Below are positions 1 to 11,610 of a DNA stretch of 64,000 nucleotides, piece after piece. The position numbers were made by a program, and so were the translations under genes. Under the pieces are notes generated by a model that worked only from the letters and a program-made list of their open reading frames with translations, was not told where the DNA came from and did not search any database. Every line of letters begins with the position of its first letter. Position 1 is the stretch's first letter. Source of the stretch: Fallopia convolvulus (lineage: Eukaryota > Streptophyta > Magnoliopsida > Caryophyllales > Polygonaceae); the NCBI GenBank assembly GCA_964016875.1, contig OZ024720.1:40391106-40455105 (forward strand), read 5' to 3'.

Positions 1-842
1 AGAAAGTAGAAAAATTATGTCCTGGGTGTTTATGTGTTCTATGTAGTTGTTATTTCTTTAAAACCGAAAAAAAATCGAAAAATTGAAAAAACAAAATTTG
101 AAAAAAATGAAAAATCCAAAAAGAGTTTTAGAATTGATAGATATCCCCTCTTAAGTCCTATGATAGCGATCACTAGCTTAATCATATAATTCCTTGCAAA
201 CATGTCTTTAAAAGTATAGCCGGATTCTCAAACTTGAAATTATTGTTTTTAGAAGAGAATAGCATTTGATGAAATTGAGCACATATACTTTATAGCATAG
301 ATGATGCAATCCAACAAAATTTACCTTGTGAGTAATTTTGGCCTTATAGGGAGAACATCATAAATCCCTCTTCTTTTCTTGTGTGATTTACTCTCTTTAT
401 GCATATTATCTCTTGGAATTGTGATGGTTATCTATTTCTTGAGACCCTTATAAGATTTTTAGTTCATTACTTGTGAAGATCATATGATGGAGAACTTATT
501 TTTATAAGCCCTATTCCCTATCTACCTTTATATTATTCCTTCTTTTGATAACTGATTCTGGCCTGAAACCTTTTGTTTTTAGCTCCACAAAAATTATTCC
601 CTAGCCGAGATAAGCTTGACCCTATCCGGAAATTAGGACTTAGATTGGAGAGGTAAAGTTTTGTGTTTTGTTAAAAAGAAAAGAGCTTATATTTGCTTAA
701 ATTGAAGGGTATTTGGGAAGGGTAGATTGGAAGTCTCTTGTTATTATATGTAAGAAAGGGGGTCTCTTGATAGAAAAAATGCACACAATAAAGTTTTTGA
801 TGGATGTAGTGAATAAAAAGGAAGAGGAATGTATACGGTGGA

Positions 843-875
843 TCGTTAACGACCCGGATATGGGCTCGTTAACGA
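843..875. promoter_or_regulatory. Paired TCGTTAACGA motif in the A0 3' UTR
   Basis: Two perfect 10-bp palindromes TCGTTAACGA start at 843 and 866, 23 bp apart. The same pair recurs near the end of the A0 LTR (2874/2895) and in a related LTR fragment (11639/11660). The position, about 720 bp before the 3' LTR, matches the TCGGGCCCGA pair in element B about 650 bp before its 3' LTR. Function unknown; a protein-binding site is inferred from pairing and recurrence. Confidence 0.55.
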
Positions 876-1547
876 GGCAACGAAGGAAAAAAAAAGAAAA
901 AAAGGAGAAAGAAGAAGGAAATAATAAAAAAATGAAGAGTTGAAGTGCATTTGTGTTTAAAGGTAATATCAAGAGATTCTTTTATTTTTGTTATGAGACT
1001 TTCTAGGTGATAAAGGGTGAGTGAAAATGAGTGTGCATAAAGAAGAGTGAGTTTGGTATGTTGTTTTATGAAAGTTTTGGTATGATGTGAGTTTTTAGGA
1101 GTCTTTGATTCCCGAATATTATTAGCACCACATAACCAAATATTTTCCACGTCCTATTGTTATTACCAAGCCCCATTACAACCCGACCGAATGGAAGTTT
1201 CTATGAAGTTTTTCATTGAGCCTAAGTTCTCTTGATGATTCTTTGCTTGTTTTGACAAATCTTGGGTGGAGAGTATTGGTGATATAAGTTCCAATTTCTA
1301 TGACTTTTTGTATATAAGATGAGTTGAGAGATTGAATTTATAAGCCCAAACACATGAGAGTTGAGTGAAACACATATCCCTTGTGAGGTTGGATTGTATT
1401 ATTTTATGTCTATTTAAGTGCATATATGTGTGAGGATGTTAATAGTCTTTTGCTATAATTTTCTTATGTGTAGATGTTGCTTTTTAGAAGATGGCTATGT
1501 CTTGATGAGCATGATTTGTTTTGGTTTTGGTTAGTGTCTTGTTTATT

Positions 1548-1582
1548 GCTTGAGGACAAGCAAGTCTAAGTATGGGGTATTT
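1548..1582 (+). other. Hairpin and polypurine tract before the A0 3' LTR
   Basis: GCTTG-AGGA-CAAGC forms a 5-bp hairpin with a 4-nt loop at 1548-1561, followed by a purine-rich TAAGTATGGGG stretch and then the LTR. The hairpin and tract recur at the same place in elements A (9518) and B (29834). A polypurine tract primes plus-strand DNA synthesis in LTR elements; a role for the hairpin is inference. Confidence 0.65.
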
Positions 1583-3053
1583 TGATATTCGCATTTTTAG
1601 TATAGTTTTTGATAGGTTTTCTTTGCTTATTAGGTTTAGTTTTGTTTAGTTTAGGCTTAGTTTTGAGTGTTTTTAGATAGTTTTGCATATTTCTGTGAAA
1701 AGAGTGGAATCTACGCTATTTTGTGAATTTTACAGGTTTTAGCAAGGAAAGGAGCTGAATGGAGTTGAATTTGGAGCATCACAGCGAAAGACGGAGGAGT
1801 GCAAGATTGAAGAAGTCGAAGCTCGAGAGTACAAGAGGAAGTGTTGAAGAAAACAAAGCCCAGGCTCGTTAACGAGGCCAGGAAAAGAAAGATATTGAGT
1901 ATTATTTTATAATTCACCGATCCTGAGCGGGAATTTATTTCCGTATCGGTTGAGTATCTTTTTAGAATCTTTTGGGGTTGTTAGAATATGTATTTTAGGT
2001 CTTAATATCTTTTTAGATTTTATTTCTATCTTTTAGGGATTGTTTCTATCTTTTTAGGAAAGTTTATATCTTTTAGCCTTTTTAGTTTTTAGCTTTTTAG
2101 TATAAATACCCTTCTATCTAGCATAGAAGGGGAGTATTAATTTGGGGAGGAGATTTTAGGAAGGACCGAAGGAGAGAGAGAAGTCGGATCGGAAGAGGAC
2201 CGCCGAGGCTCGGTAGACGACGATCGTCGGGTGGTCGTTGGTCGTGATTGTGGTTCGGTATTTTTATGTTTTTCGGTTTCTTCTGAATCTCTGTAAGACG
2301 ATATATTTTTAATTAGAGTTTTGAGTTTTGTTTCAATGTTTCTTTTTATTGAAGTTTTTAGTTTCTTAGTTATGATTAGTGAGTAGTTTCTTTTTCTAGG
2401 ATCGGGGTTAAGCCCAGCATAGTTGATCATGTTTGATGAGTAAGATTGAGTTGTGAATGCCTTTTATCTTTGATTGAGAATTGTTTGTTGTGCTTAATAC
2501 CTAGACGAAAGTGGAGGTAATTTGAGTTTTTAACTGAGTTGAAAGAAGAAGTTACTAACTTGAAGGTTGATATTGTTTGAAAAAGAAAGTTTTAAGCTTT
2601 AGATCTAAAACAAGCAATTAAGTGAATTAGGATGCGAAAGTAGATTAATTTACTTGCTAAGTCAACGAAAGTTGATGACTCTATCTGTTTAAAGGCATGA
2701 TCTTTTCTTCTTACGAATTCTTATGCTTGGCTATGTTGTGGTGTCCCTTGTCCTATATTTTTGCTTTATTTGAATTATTTATGGTGAATCTTCATTGCTG
2801 AGTACTTGCCTCGGTACCGAATTTTAATTAGAATTTAGTTAGGTCGTTAGTTTAGTATTTTAAGTTCGGTGGTTCGTTAACGACCCTGACAACGTCGTTA
2901 ACGAGGCAGCTCGTGAGTGTTTTATTTAATTTTGTTTGATTTTTGTTAGATTGATAAACAAACAACCTTGCTTCCTGTGGAACGATCCTGACTCCCCTGT
3001 ACTCAGCGGGGTCTTGACTTACAAATTTATTTGTTGGCCGAGAAACCCTATCA
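1583..3053 (+). repeat. 3' LTR of Athila-type element A0
   Basis: The LTR begins TGATATTCGC directly after the polypurine tract and ends CCCTATCA, giving about 1.47 kb with TG...CA termini. A TATA box (TATAAATA) lies at 2101-2108. TCGTTAACGA occurs singly at 1866 and as a 21-bp-spaced pair at 2874/2895. Downstream comes the leader and gag of element A, without a recognisable primer-binding site. The simplest reading is that A0 inserted into element A just past the primer site of A, so the following ACAGA would be half of a target duplication whose partner is off-window. Confidence 0.75.
2874..2904. promoter_or_regulatory. Paired TCGTTAACGA motif near the LTR end
   Basis: TCGTTAACGA at 2874-2883 and again at 2895-2904, start-to-start spacing 21 bp. 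The element B LTR carries its own paired motif in the corresponding place (21630-21710). Function unknown. Confidence 0.55.
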
Positions 3054-3115
3054 ACAGAGGACTCGTCGCTATTTGTGTTCTTACTTTTGTGCTATTTTGG
3101 GTGTGAACCTGTTAT

Positions 3116-4262
3116 ATGGTTCATACCCATGCCACTAACTCATCTCCCTTGCTCTTTGATCCAGATATTGACAGGGCAATCTTCAAGCTAAGGAAGGATA
3201 TCCAGAATCACTTTCAGGCTCTACCGTTCTTCCTTGAGGAATCTTAATCTTAATCTGAATCAGATACTGAATCTGAATCTACTGAGATGGGTGACAAAAT
3301 GTTGAGACAGTTGACTGCACCAAATCTGGAGCAACAACCATTGGCGGTGCAATTTCCTACTCTTGGTGAAGGAGTCAAGTTCGAGCTGAAATCTTGGTTG
3401 ATTCACCTTCTGCCTTCCTTCTATGGGCTTAGTGGTGAAGACCCCAACAAACATCTTTCTAAATTTCATGCTGTGTGCTCAAGCATGAAGCTTGCTGATG
3501 TGACTCTGGACCAGATCGCGCTGAGAGCCTTTCCTTTCTCTATCAAGGATCATGCTAAAGAGTGGTTTTATTACTTGGCTCCGGGAAGTATCGATACATG
3601 GGCTAAGATGAAGCAAGCTTTTCTAGAGAAGTACTTCCCTGCTACATGGCTCAATGATTTGAAGAAAAGAATTAGCAATATTGAACAAGAAATAAATGAG
3701 TCCTTGTACGAATACTATGAGAGATTCAAGAGGTTGATAGCCAGTTGTGCCTTCCATGCCTACACTGATCAAGATTTGATTTTTATACTTATTTAATAGC
3801 CTCTTGGATGATGAGAGAAGAATGGTGAATGCGGCTTGCCAAGGTAACATTCTCAACAAGACTCCTGCTGCTGCATTTGAACTGTTCACACAACTGTCTG
3901 AGGGCACAAGACTGTTCAACAAGGAAACTGGTTCTAAGGCTGCCAATGTTGTAGTTGCCAACTCATTATTGCATGAAGCAGTGTCTGAGCTAAAAACTAT
4001 GATGAAATAGTTTCTACAGCAAGGTGGGAGACAACAAGTGAAAGCCTGTGGAATTTGCTCTGATATAATGCATCCAACTGATTCATGTCCCACTCTCCAA
4101 GAGCCCCAAGCTGAAGTTAATATGGTGGGAAATTATGGTCAACAAAGGCCTAGGTATGATCCTTACTCCAACACTTACAATCCTGGGTGGAGGGATCATC
4201 CTAACTTGAGGTATGGAAATTCAAGCAATCAACAATTTAACCATCAAGGTGGCCAAGCTTAG
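3116..4262 (+). pseudogene. gag: gag of element A (capsid and zinc knuckle), broken
   Basis: The ATG at 3116 opens a typical plant Ty3/gypsy Gag: acidic N-terminus, then a retrotransposon capsid domain (Retrotrans_gag) with the FPFSIKDHAKEWFYYL and AFLEKYFP segments around residues 140-190, and a C-terminal zinc knuckle CGIC-x4-H-x4-C near 4059-4098. Damage: two stops in a TCT-TAA repeat near 3243-3252, where neighbouring repeats read TCT-GAA; a frame change near 3785; and in-frame amber codons at about 4008 and 4259. Gag forms the virus-like particle in the cytoplasm. The protein cannot be made intact from this copy. The start is chosen because it is the first in-frame ATG after the leader. 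Confidence 0.8.
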
Positions 4263-5433
4263 TACAGACCGCCTTTCCAGCCTCAAGCTCAAGGAGTGAA
4301 TCAGAATGCTATGTCCACTGAAGAGATGATCAAAAATCTGACACAGACTGTTTCTACAATGCATGGTTCTCTAAATCAGCTTCAACAAGAGACCAAGTCT
4401 AGTATTAAGAACTTGGAGAGCCAAGTTAGTCAGATTGCTGATGCGGTAAGCAAGATAGAGGCTAGGGAATCCAGTAAATTGCCATCACAAACAGAGCTCA
4501 ATCTGAGGATGAATATGAGTTTTATCTCTATTTATGATGGCTCTAAGGCGGGACAAGTGTACCAAATGAGCAAAGCTGACGAAACAAAAGATCATAACGA
4601 AAACAAATTGCTCGACCTGCTTGCTAAAAGCGTGTCCGAGCAATCTGCATCCCGTGCAATGCCCTCCCAGTTAGGATTGCGCGGGGTAGGTGGCAAATGC
4701 GCAGCCGTGCAATTGGAAGCCAAGCCGCGCAATCTGGTCGTTAACGAGAATCAGTCTGAAACTCCTCTGAAGGCTTATGTACCTGTTCCACCCTTTCCTG
4801 AAGCCTTAAGAAACCCGGAAATTGAAAAATGACAGGGATCTGTTCGAGGTTTTTAGTACTTGCAGAGTAAACGTCCCGTTATTGAAACTGATCAAGAGTG
4901 TACCCTGGTATGCCAAGTTTTTGAAGGAGTTGTGCACTTTAAAAAGGGGACAGAAGGAGAAAAGTCAGAAGCAAGTTAAAGAGAAAGAACATGTGTCTCC
5001 TGTGTTTCAAAAGCGTTTGCCTGAGAAGTGGAGTGACCCTGGCATGTTCACCATTCCTTGTATGATCGGAGGCACCAAGATGAATGAGGCTCTAATTGAT
5101 TTAAGTGCATCTTTCAATGTTCTGTCTTCCTCCTTATATGAGAAACTCAGTATGGGACCGTTGAAAGAAGCTGGAACCATAGTTGAGTTGGCAGATCATT
5201 CCACTGTGAGGCCCAAGGGAAAGATTGAAGATGTATGGGTTATAGTTGATTCCTTGAAATTTTTGGCTGATTTTCTGATATTGGACATGGGACCGGGAGC
5301 TGGAAAAGAGTCTATGTTTCTAGGAAGACCATTCTTGAGGACGACTAATACAAGGATTGATATTCCACAAGGCATATTAAAAACGGGGTTCGATGGGATG
5401 GAAATCGAATTCCATAGCTCATATCCTTCTTAA
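4263..5433 (+). pseudogene. gag linker and aspartic protease of element A, broken
   Basis: The linker (4296-4820) is predicted coiled coil (heptad-like LNQLQQETKSSIKNLE) followed by a low-complexity stretch where the CCGYGCAATY motif recurs. A one-base loss in an A run at 4825-4829 shifts the frame. The retropepsin follows: ALIDLSA at about 5092-5109, with Asp but Ser in place of the usual Gly of D-L-G-A, and the FLGRPFLRT flap-side strand near 5319. The protease normally processes Gag. The Gly-to-Ser change and the frameshift suggest a dead enzyme. Nothing resembling RT follows before the stop. Confidence 0.75.
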
Positions 5434-5443
5434 TATCATTTTT

Positions 5444-5492
5444 ACGTCAAGCTAATGACGTTAAACAAGCGCTTCTTGGGAGGCAACCCAAG
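5444..5492 (+). other. Two-hairpin motif after the protease ORF (element A)
   Basis: Hairpin 1 at 5444-5461: ACGTCA, loop AGCTAA, TGACGT. Hairpin 2 at 5475-5492: CTTGGG, loop AGGCAA, CCCAAG. Between them lies the AAGCGCTT palindrome. Element B has the same arrangement at 25026-25073 with base-paired substitutions in both stems, which argues for a conserved RNA structure. The site lies just 3' of the protease stop. Confidence 0.7.
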
Positions 5493-5741
5493 GTTTAATT
5501 TAGCTTTTCATTGAATATTGTTTTTAGTTTTGGGTTTTTGCTTTTTGTTTTTTTCTAGTTGTTTAGTTTTTGTAGAAATAATCCTCAAACCTACAGATAG
5601 CTCAGACAAGGATTGGAAAACGTGCCTTACAGTAGCTAAAAACTCGGATTGGGGGCTAAAATTGTGTGGCCAAGCAATCAAGTCCCCAAACACGAGTAAT
5701 CTTAGAATTAAAGAAATTGCTCGGGTTACCAAAATGCGCGA

Positions 5742-5912
5742 CCGCGCAAATTAGGAGACATCCCTCGCAATTCCAACTGCAGGATTAGTACGCGGGATCG
5801 CCAATTGCGTGGCCGCGCAATCTGGCACCTGAACCGCGTAATCTTGAGTGAGGGGGTGTTACGTGGGATCGCACATTGTGTGACCGCGCAATTTATGTCG
5901 ATCCCGCGCTTT
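5742..5912. promoter_or_regulatory. Three paired CCGCGCAATY-type sites upstream of ORF2 (element A)
   Basis: Pairs start at 5742/5763, 5813/5834 and 5884/5904 (spacing 21, 21, 20 bp) and recur with a period of about 71 bp. The second and third include a longer near-palindrome of the form ATTGYGTGRCCGCGCAAT. They end about 25 bp before a TATA-like box at 5935, as expected for upstream promoter sites. The same motif occurs in the gag linker (4705/4725). Confidence 0.55.
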
Positions 5913-5934
5913 TGGCCGATTTCAGCGAACCAAA

Positions 5935-6474
5935 TATAATAAAGCCAGAGCCTCTTCTTTCTTCATCCATCCGTACATCGCCGCCTCCTACTTCCCTCAA
6001 AGCCTCCATTTAAGATCAAGCATTCAAGCTCCATTCAAGCTCTTTCAACCCGAATTTTCAACCCAAATCAAGCAAGGAACTCCAAATCAAGCGGGATTCA
6101 AGTAAGCTTTCTCAAATCTCTTCAATATTTCAGTTTTTATACTAAATCTAGACCTAGGTTTTAGTTTTTAAAATTTGAAATTTCTCCCTTTAGGCTCGGA
6201 TTTAGGCTTAATTCCTTCACAAAAATTCGTTTATTGCATGATTCTAGTTCAGATTTGTGTTTTATTTGAGCTTTTTCTACAAATCCGAGATTGCCCTAGA
6301 ATTTGGATTAATTTTTTATTAATTTGTTCAAGGTAGTGGGGGAAGAGAGTGATTGAGGGATTTATTGGCTTGATTCTATATATTATTGTTGTGGTTGTCC
6401 TTGCCAGGACAACAGATTTGTGCCTTCTTGGTTTGTTTGTGGTGTTTGTGCAGGTTGTTTTGATATTCTGAAAT
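5935..6474 (+). promoter_or_regulatory. Possible internal promoter and leader intron for ORF2 (element A)
   Basis: TATAATAAA at 5935-5943 is followed by a CT-rich leader. A good 5' splice site (CAA|GTAAGC) lies at 6102 and a 3' splice site (TTTGTGCAG|GT) ends at 6453, giving a 352-nt leader intron 21 nt before the ORF2 ATG at 6475. Element B has a similar layout (donor 25688, acceptor 26282). Whether transcription starts here or the acceptor serves a spliced genomic RNA cannot be told from sequence. Confidence 0.45.
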
Positions 6475-8154
6475 ATGGGTAGAAAGAGAGATAGAACTGA
6501 TGGAGTGTCTTCTTCCCAGGTTGCTACTCAGGGTGTTCAGCTGGTTCCTCCTACTGTGGAGGGATAGACCACTCCGGGGAACTATGGGTTTAGCTTGACA
6601 AAGACTAATCACATAGTCCAATTTGATTTGCTGCAAGACAAGGAGTGGAAAGCGACCAGGTTTATCGATTGGAATTCGATGAATGAGATCGGTCTAGCAC
6701 ATCTTTTGAGGGAGATGGCGCTATATTTGCATATGGGCGAGTTCTTATAGCTGTGTGAACCCACTTTCTAGGGGTTAACACTTGAGTTTTTGAGCACTTT
6801 GTCCATTGACTTCAGAGGAGAAGGAGAGTTCAAATATTGGCTAGGAGGTATAAGGAGGAAGATGACCTTGAAAGAGGTCAACCGTGTGTTCGGGTTCTAT
6901 CACTTTCTCGGTAATGATGTAGTACTAAATGATACTGGTGCTACATGGGCTCATAAGCATTTCTGGAGGTCTATCACCGAGAGATCCACATGTAATCCTA
7001 CCCGAGAAAAGGCCTCTCCTATTACTCATCCTGCCATTAAAGTCTTCCAGAGGTTTATTGCTTGTACTCTGAATGGGCGGGGTGATGGTGGAAACAATTG
7101 CCCTAAGAAAGATGTTGCTGTGTTGGGCGCTTGTTTAAAGAAGAAGAAGCTGAATATGGGTGCTATGCTGATGCACCATCTAGCTCCTGTTGGGAACAAA
7201 GGAGGTGGATCCATCTACATTTGTGGGATTGTGACTCATCTGGCTAAGCATTTTGGGGTTGATCTTGACAGACTACAGGTTGACATTCCGCCCTTGGCTA
7301 TAGACTTCACCATGCTTAAGAAGATGGGTTCTCTTTTCAAGTATATGAACTCTTACTTCTAGTCTATTGGGGATTCCAAGAGAGTGATGAAGCTTCTTGA
7401 TGGAGCCAGAGTGAGGATTGGGGATAGCCAGAGCAACTGGTTCATTAAAGTCCAGTCTGGAGATTTAGAGCTGAGCGATGCCAAGGGCCCTGTTAGGGGT
7501 AAAAAGAAGGCTCCAATTGCTATTCAGGAGGATTCTGAGGAAGAAGAAGATAATGATGAAGATTTTGTTATTGCTAAAGGAGAACAAGAATCCGAGGAGG
7601 AATCTGAGGAGGAGTATGAGTCTAAGGAAGAAGCCCAGCAACGACAGTTTGATCCGTCTTTGCCTGCTAGGGGCGACCTTCACCATTCTAATGATCAGTT
7701 CAGCTAGATGATGGGGATGATGAGACAGATGCAGTTGGACAACACACAACGATACAATGATATGTCGTCTCACATTGATCAGAGTTTTCAAAGTATGAGA
7801 GGTTATGTGGATCAAAGGTTTGCCTCTTACCAGACTCATCAGGATCAACAACTTGCTTCTTGTCAGGCCCGCCAGGATGAGCATTTCAGACTGCTTAACA
7901 CTATACTTGATGGATGGAGTTCAACGGGTTATCCACCTCACCAGTCCTACCCTCAGTATGCTTTCCCTGACCCGCCATATCTTCAGTATCCGCCGTACCA
8001 ACCACCTCCTACAGAGTATCCACCGTCACCACAGGTAGGTTTTGTGAGTTTTTCTCTTCTCTTTACTTTTTACTATACTTTAGGGACAAAGTATGATTTA
8101 AGAATGAGGGAAGGGAATTACTTGTTTGCATTTCATGTAGTTGCATTAGTTTAG
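6475..8154 (+). pseudogene. ORF2 of element A (Athila ORF1-like protein), broken
   Basis: One reading frame runs from ATG 6475 to the stop at 8152, interrupted by stops at 6565, 6748, 6769, 7360 and 7705. It starts with a basic MGRKRDR, then a globular domain with the segment MTLKEVNRVFGF (residues about 120-135) and a long conserved helical part. An acidic E/S-rich stretch follows (about 7540-7650), then a Q-rich coiled region and a proline/tyrosine-rich tail. The pattern fits the Athila ORF-1 or 'putative plant transposon protein' families, whose biochemical function is unknown. It sits in the same place as the intact ORF2 of element B. Confidence 0.65.
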
Positions 8155-9553
8155 GTCATGTTTACACTTTTTTTCATGCATTGATTACAATTCCAGAAAA
8201 AATGAAAAAAATTTGAAAATTGAAAAAAAATACAAAAATATTACATGTAGGTTCTTATTTCCCCATTGTTTGATTCCTCTTGTTTCTCTAAGTTGAGTAT
8301 AAGTTCTAACCCATGATTTGCATGATATGCTGAAGTTGATATGATATGAGCATGATCATTGATTATTTACCTTGATTATAGGATGGAGCATGTATTTAGC
8401 TTAAGTATTTGATTCATTCTAAAGTTCTAGACAATTGTTGCATTGTGAGATCTTTTTGAGCCTTTACATGCTATTTTTGCATGAAATTTCTTGAATGTAT
8501 CTCTTTGATTGCTTTAACTCTAGAACTTGTGTTTAGATTCTTTTTCGAGGCCACATTATATGATTTAAATGTATGATGTAAAAGTGATTGAGGCAAAATT
8601 TTCTTTAGCTCATTTATATCCTTATCCACCCTACATTATACCTTCTTTTTGTAGCCCCATTGTTTTTGAGCCTAGGCCTTGATTTATTAGCTCCACAAAA
8701 ATTGTTCCTAGCCAAATAAGTTTGACCCTTATCCGGGAATTAGGATTTAGCTAGGGGAATTTTGTGGGTTATTTGATGTACTTTGGTGTTTTGTGAGGAA
8801 GATTGAAAAGGTGTAATTCAGGAGAATGTGAAAACTTTAAAAAAAAAGTTAAGGATGTTGGGATTGTTTGTTGAAAATCTTTTGAGCAAAGTTGGTATGA
8901 ATGGTTGATTTAGATGAGCTTTATGTATGAATTGACAGTTGTTCTTTTGAGATAAGAATGAAAAAGAATGAATCTCAATTGGGTTTGTGGAATGAAAAAA
9001 ATAAAAATAAAACAAGAGCAAAAGAAAGAAGTGCTTAAAAGTAAGTAATGGAAGAAAAGGGAAGAGGAAAGTTGGGAAGATGTTTTGAGAAGTGAGTGTT
9101 ATTGTAATTTGTGTTTTAGTTGATTCTAGTTCCCGGATTTAGAACCACATGGCTAAATAATGATCCCCACCTACTTGTCTATACCTTGGCCCCATTACAA
9201 CCTTGAAAAAGACCTCATGATTTACGTTGTGCATTTGAACACTCATGGTGGAGATTTAGTGCACTGATGCAAGCATATGGTAGTTGGCATTAAAAGATGA
9301 TTTTTGAGCGAAACACATACCCTTAAACACTTGAGAGTTTGAGTGCAAACACATATACCCTGGTGAGGTCTAGAATGGATGAATAGTCTTTGCTCTTTGC
9401 TTGTTATGATGCATGTTGAGAAGTCTTGGTCGGGTTTTTAATCATATGTGAAATGTTTGTTTGACTTGAGTTGGATGTATAATTGCATTTTTGTGGTGTG
9501 ATTTGGATTTATGTCTTGCTTGAGAACAAGCAAGGGTTAAGCATGGGGGAATT
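8155..9553 (+). mobile_element. 3' untranslated region of element A
   Basis: AT-rich with no ORF of note. It holds blocks shared with A0 and B: a TTGACCCTTATCCGG block near 8723, CCCCATTACAACC near 9190, hairpin GCTTG-AGAA-CAAGC at 9518-9531, and a purine tract ending at 9553. Confidence 0.6.
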
Positions 9554-10724
9554 TGATAGCTCGCATATAGGAGTAGTTTAGCTGCATGTTTTATATATGT
9601 TTTAGCTAGTTTTAGGTTGGTTTTATGTAGTTTTTAGGTTTTTGTGTTGTCGGGTATTATGCGCTGGTTTGCTCGGTTTTGTAGGTTTTTAGGTTTAGGA
9701 GCAACAGTGGTGCAAGGTTTGGATTAAACATGGATCACGCGGACGACATTGGGTCGAAGTGTTGGGCCGAGTTCTTGGTTTTTGGGCTAGATTATATCCC
9801 AGTATGCTTAAGATATAATTGTTTGAGGGTTGTTTTTAGAGACATATTTAAACCTTATGTTAGTTTATTTTCTCATAACTTTTGGTCAAACTTTGGAGGC
9901 TAGAGTTTTTCTCTTTGGAGGAGACTTTGAAACCTTTGTAAGTTTCTTTTTAATTTAATTATGCATTGCTAAATTTATTGTGTTTGACTAGTTATTGAAA
10001 TCGTAGATTGCACAACATTGTGAGGTTTGATTGATTCTCAACAACTTGAATAGGTTTTATTCCATGTGCTTAATTGAATCAGAATTATTCTAGGTTTTTG
10101 TTAGATTAGCTACCTAATAATATTTCTAGGTTAATTTACAACTAATCTGATCAAGTCCCGTTCTAGACTGAATAGATAAAGTAGCAACTATAATTGTTTG
10201 GACCCGTTCGGGCTATTCAGTTGTAGAAGGGAATAAACCACAGATAACTTGATTAGCTGTTTGCGTTGAGTATTTGTTTCTATCGATACTTTGAACTTAA
10301 AGTTGTCATTTAATTGAATCTAGACGTTGTTCTAGGTTGTTAGATGATTAGGGTTGTTCAGACTGTTAGCTCTTTCAACTACATATAATGTTTTGGATAA
10401 TAATCCACGGTAGATTATTCAAGGGAATTGAGAATCAAGAGAATCAATGATCAATAAGCACATCTATGATGGACTTAACTAGTTGAACATATTTCTCTCG
10501 TATTGTCATAAACCATGTTTGCATTCATACTTAGATTTAATTTGCATGTTAGATTAATTAGTTACCTAATCATTCATAAAAACCCCTCTCTTGGTTACTT
10601 GCATTCAAGTAAAAACACAAATACACGAGTCTCTGTGGGATCGACCCTTACGTACCGCTCTACTGAGTTGGTCAAGTTAAGGATTCTTTGATAGGTATTA
10701 ACGACCACTGAAAATACTTTATCA
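9554..10724 (+). repeat. 3' LTR of element A
   Basis: Starts TGATAGCTCG after the purine tract and ends ACTTTATCA, 1171 bp. The end is assigned by aligning its last ~60 bp with the end of the solo LTR at 40761 (shared GGATTCTTT and ACGACCA blocks). No matching 5' LTR lies in the window. Confidence 0.65.
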
Positions 10725-11610
10725 CAATGTTAGATCACAAGTCATTTTAAAGGCAAAAGGAGAAAAAACAAGTGCACTTTAAAGACATCTAGGCACAAGC
10801 ATAAAGAATGAGGATAGTATAATGCTAATAAGCACATTTTGCACTACAAAATCAAGACCGTTCGAATAAGAGAATAAATTCGAATCTAGAAATCGAATGG
10901 CACAATTAGGAGTGACATTTACATGGACAATTCATCGAACACTTGGTTTGAAATGTTAGATCACATGTCATTTTAAAGGCAATAGGAGAAAAAAAAGTGA
11001 TCTTTAAAGACATCTAGGCATAAGCACAAAGAATAAGGATAGTATCATGCCAATAAGCACATTTCGCACTACAAAATCAATACGTATCAATAAAAGCATA
11101 AATTAGAACCTAGAAACCAAATGCCACATTTAGGAGTGACATTTACATGGACATTTCATCGAACACTTGGCGTGCAATGTTTGATCACAAGTAATTTTAA
11201 AGGAAAAAGGAGAAAAACAATTGATCTTTAAAGACATCTAGGCATAAGCACAAAGAATGAGGATAGTATCAAGCCAATAAGCACATTTTGCACCACAAAA
11301 TCAAGATCGATCGAATAAGAGCATAAATTCGAACCAAGAAACCGAATGCCACAATTAGGACTGACATTTACATGGACATTTCAGTTAACACTTGGTGTGC
11401 AATGTTAGATCACAAGTCATTTTAAATGCAAAAGGAGAAAAACAATTGATCTTTAAAGACATCTAGGCATAAGCACAAAGAATGAGGATAGTATCAAGCT
11501 AATAAGCACATTCTACACCACAAAATCAAGACGTATCGAATAAAAGGATAAATTCGAACCTAGAAACCGAATGCCACATTTAGTAGTGACATCGAACCTA
11601 GAAACTGAAT
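10725..11610. repeat. Satellite tandem array, ~225-bp monomer, about four copies
   Basis: Copies start TGTTAGATCAC (third copy TGTTTGATCAC) at 10728, 10954, 11178 and 11403, giving periods of 226, 224 and 225 bp. Monomers share internal blocks such as AAAGACATCTAGGCA and GTGACATTTACATGG. The last monomer is incomplete and carries a short internal duplication near 11593. The length is somewhat above typical plant satellite monomers (160-180 bp). Element A ends exactly at its left edge. Confidence 0.9.

Larger units (their letters stand above)
1..1582 (+). mobile_element. 3' non-coding internal region of Athila-type element A0
   Basis: This is the untranslated 3' part of a Ty3/gypsy Athila-type element whose body lies left of the window. 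No real ORF is visible. It shares ordered sequence blocks with the 3' regions of elements A and B: a stop-rich A-rich start, the block around 600-645 (also in A near 8700 and B near 28980), a GCCCCATTACAACC block near 1169 (B near 29470), and a hairpin plus purine tract immediately before the LTR. Two TCGTTAACGA palindromes lie at 843 and 866. Confidence 0.75.
3054..10724 (+). mobile_element. Athila-type element A, non-autonomous, 5' LTR not in window
   Basis: Order: short leader, gag with zinc knuckle, aspartic protease, two-hairpin motif, internal promoter-like region, ORF2, 3' UTR, 3' LTR. No reverse transcriptase, RNase H or integrase can be found in any frame between protease and ORF2. 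The architecture is identical to element B although the sequences have diverged widely. The 3' LTR (TGATAGCTCG start) is unrelated in sequence to the LTR at 1583-3053, so the left LTR belongs to a nested neighbour. The right end falls exactly at the start of a satellite array, suggesting insertion into satellite DNA. Confidence 0.75.

Noticed and set aside
1583..10724. LTR at 1583-3053 and LTR at 9554-10724 as the two LTRs of one element
   Set aside because: Their sequences differ along the whole length, and no primer site follows 3053; a nested or recombinant arrangement fits better.
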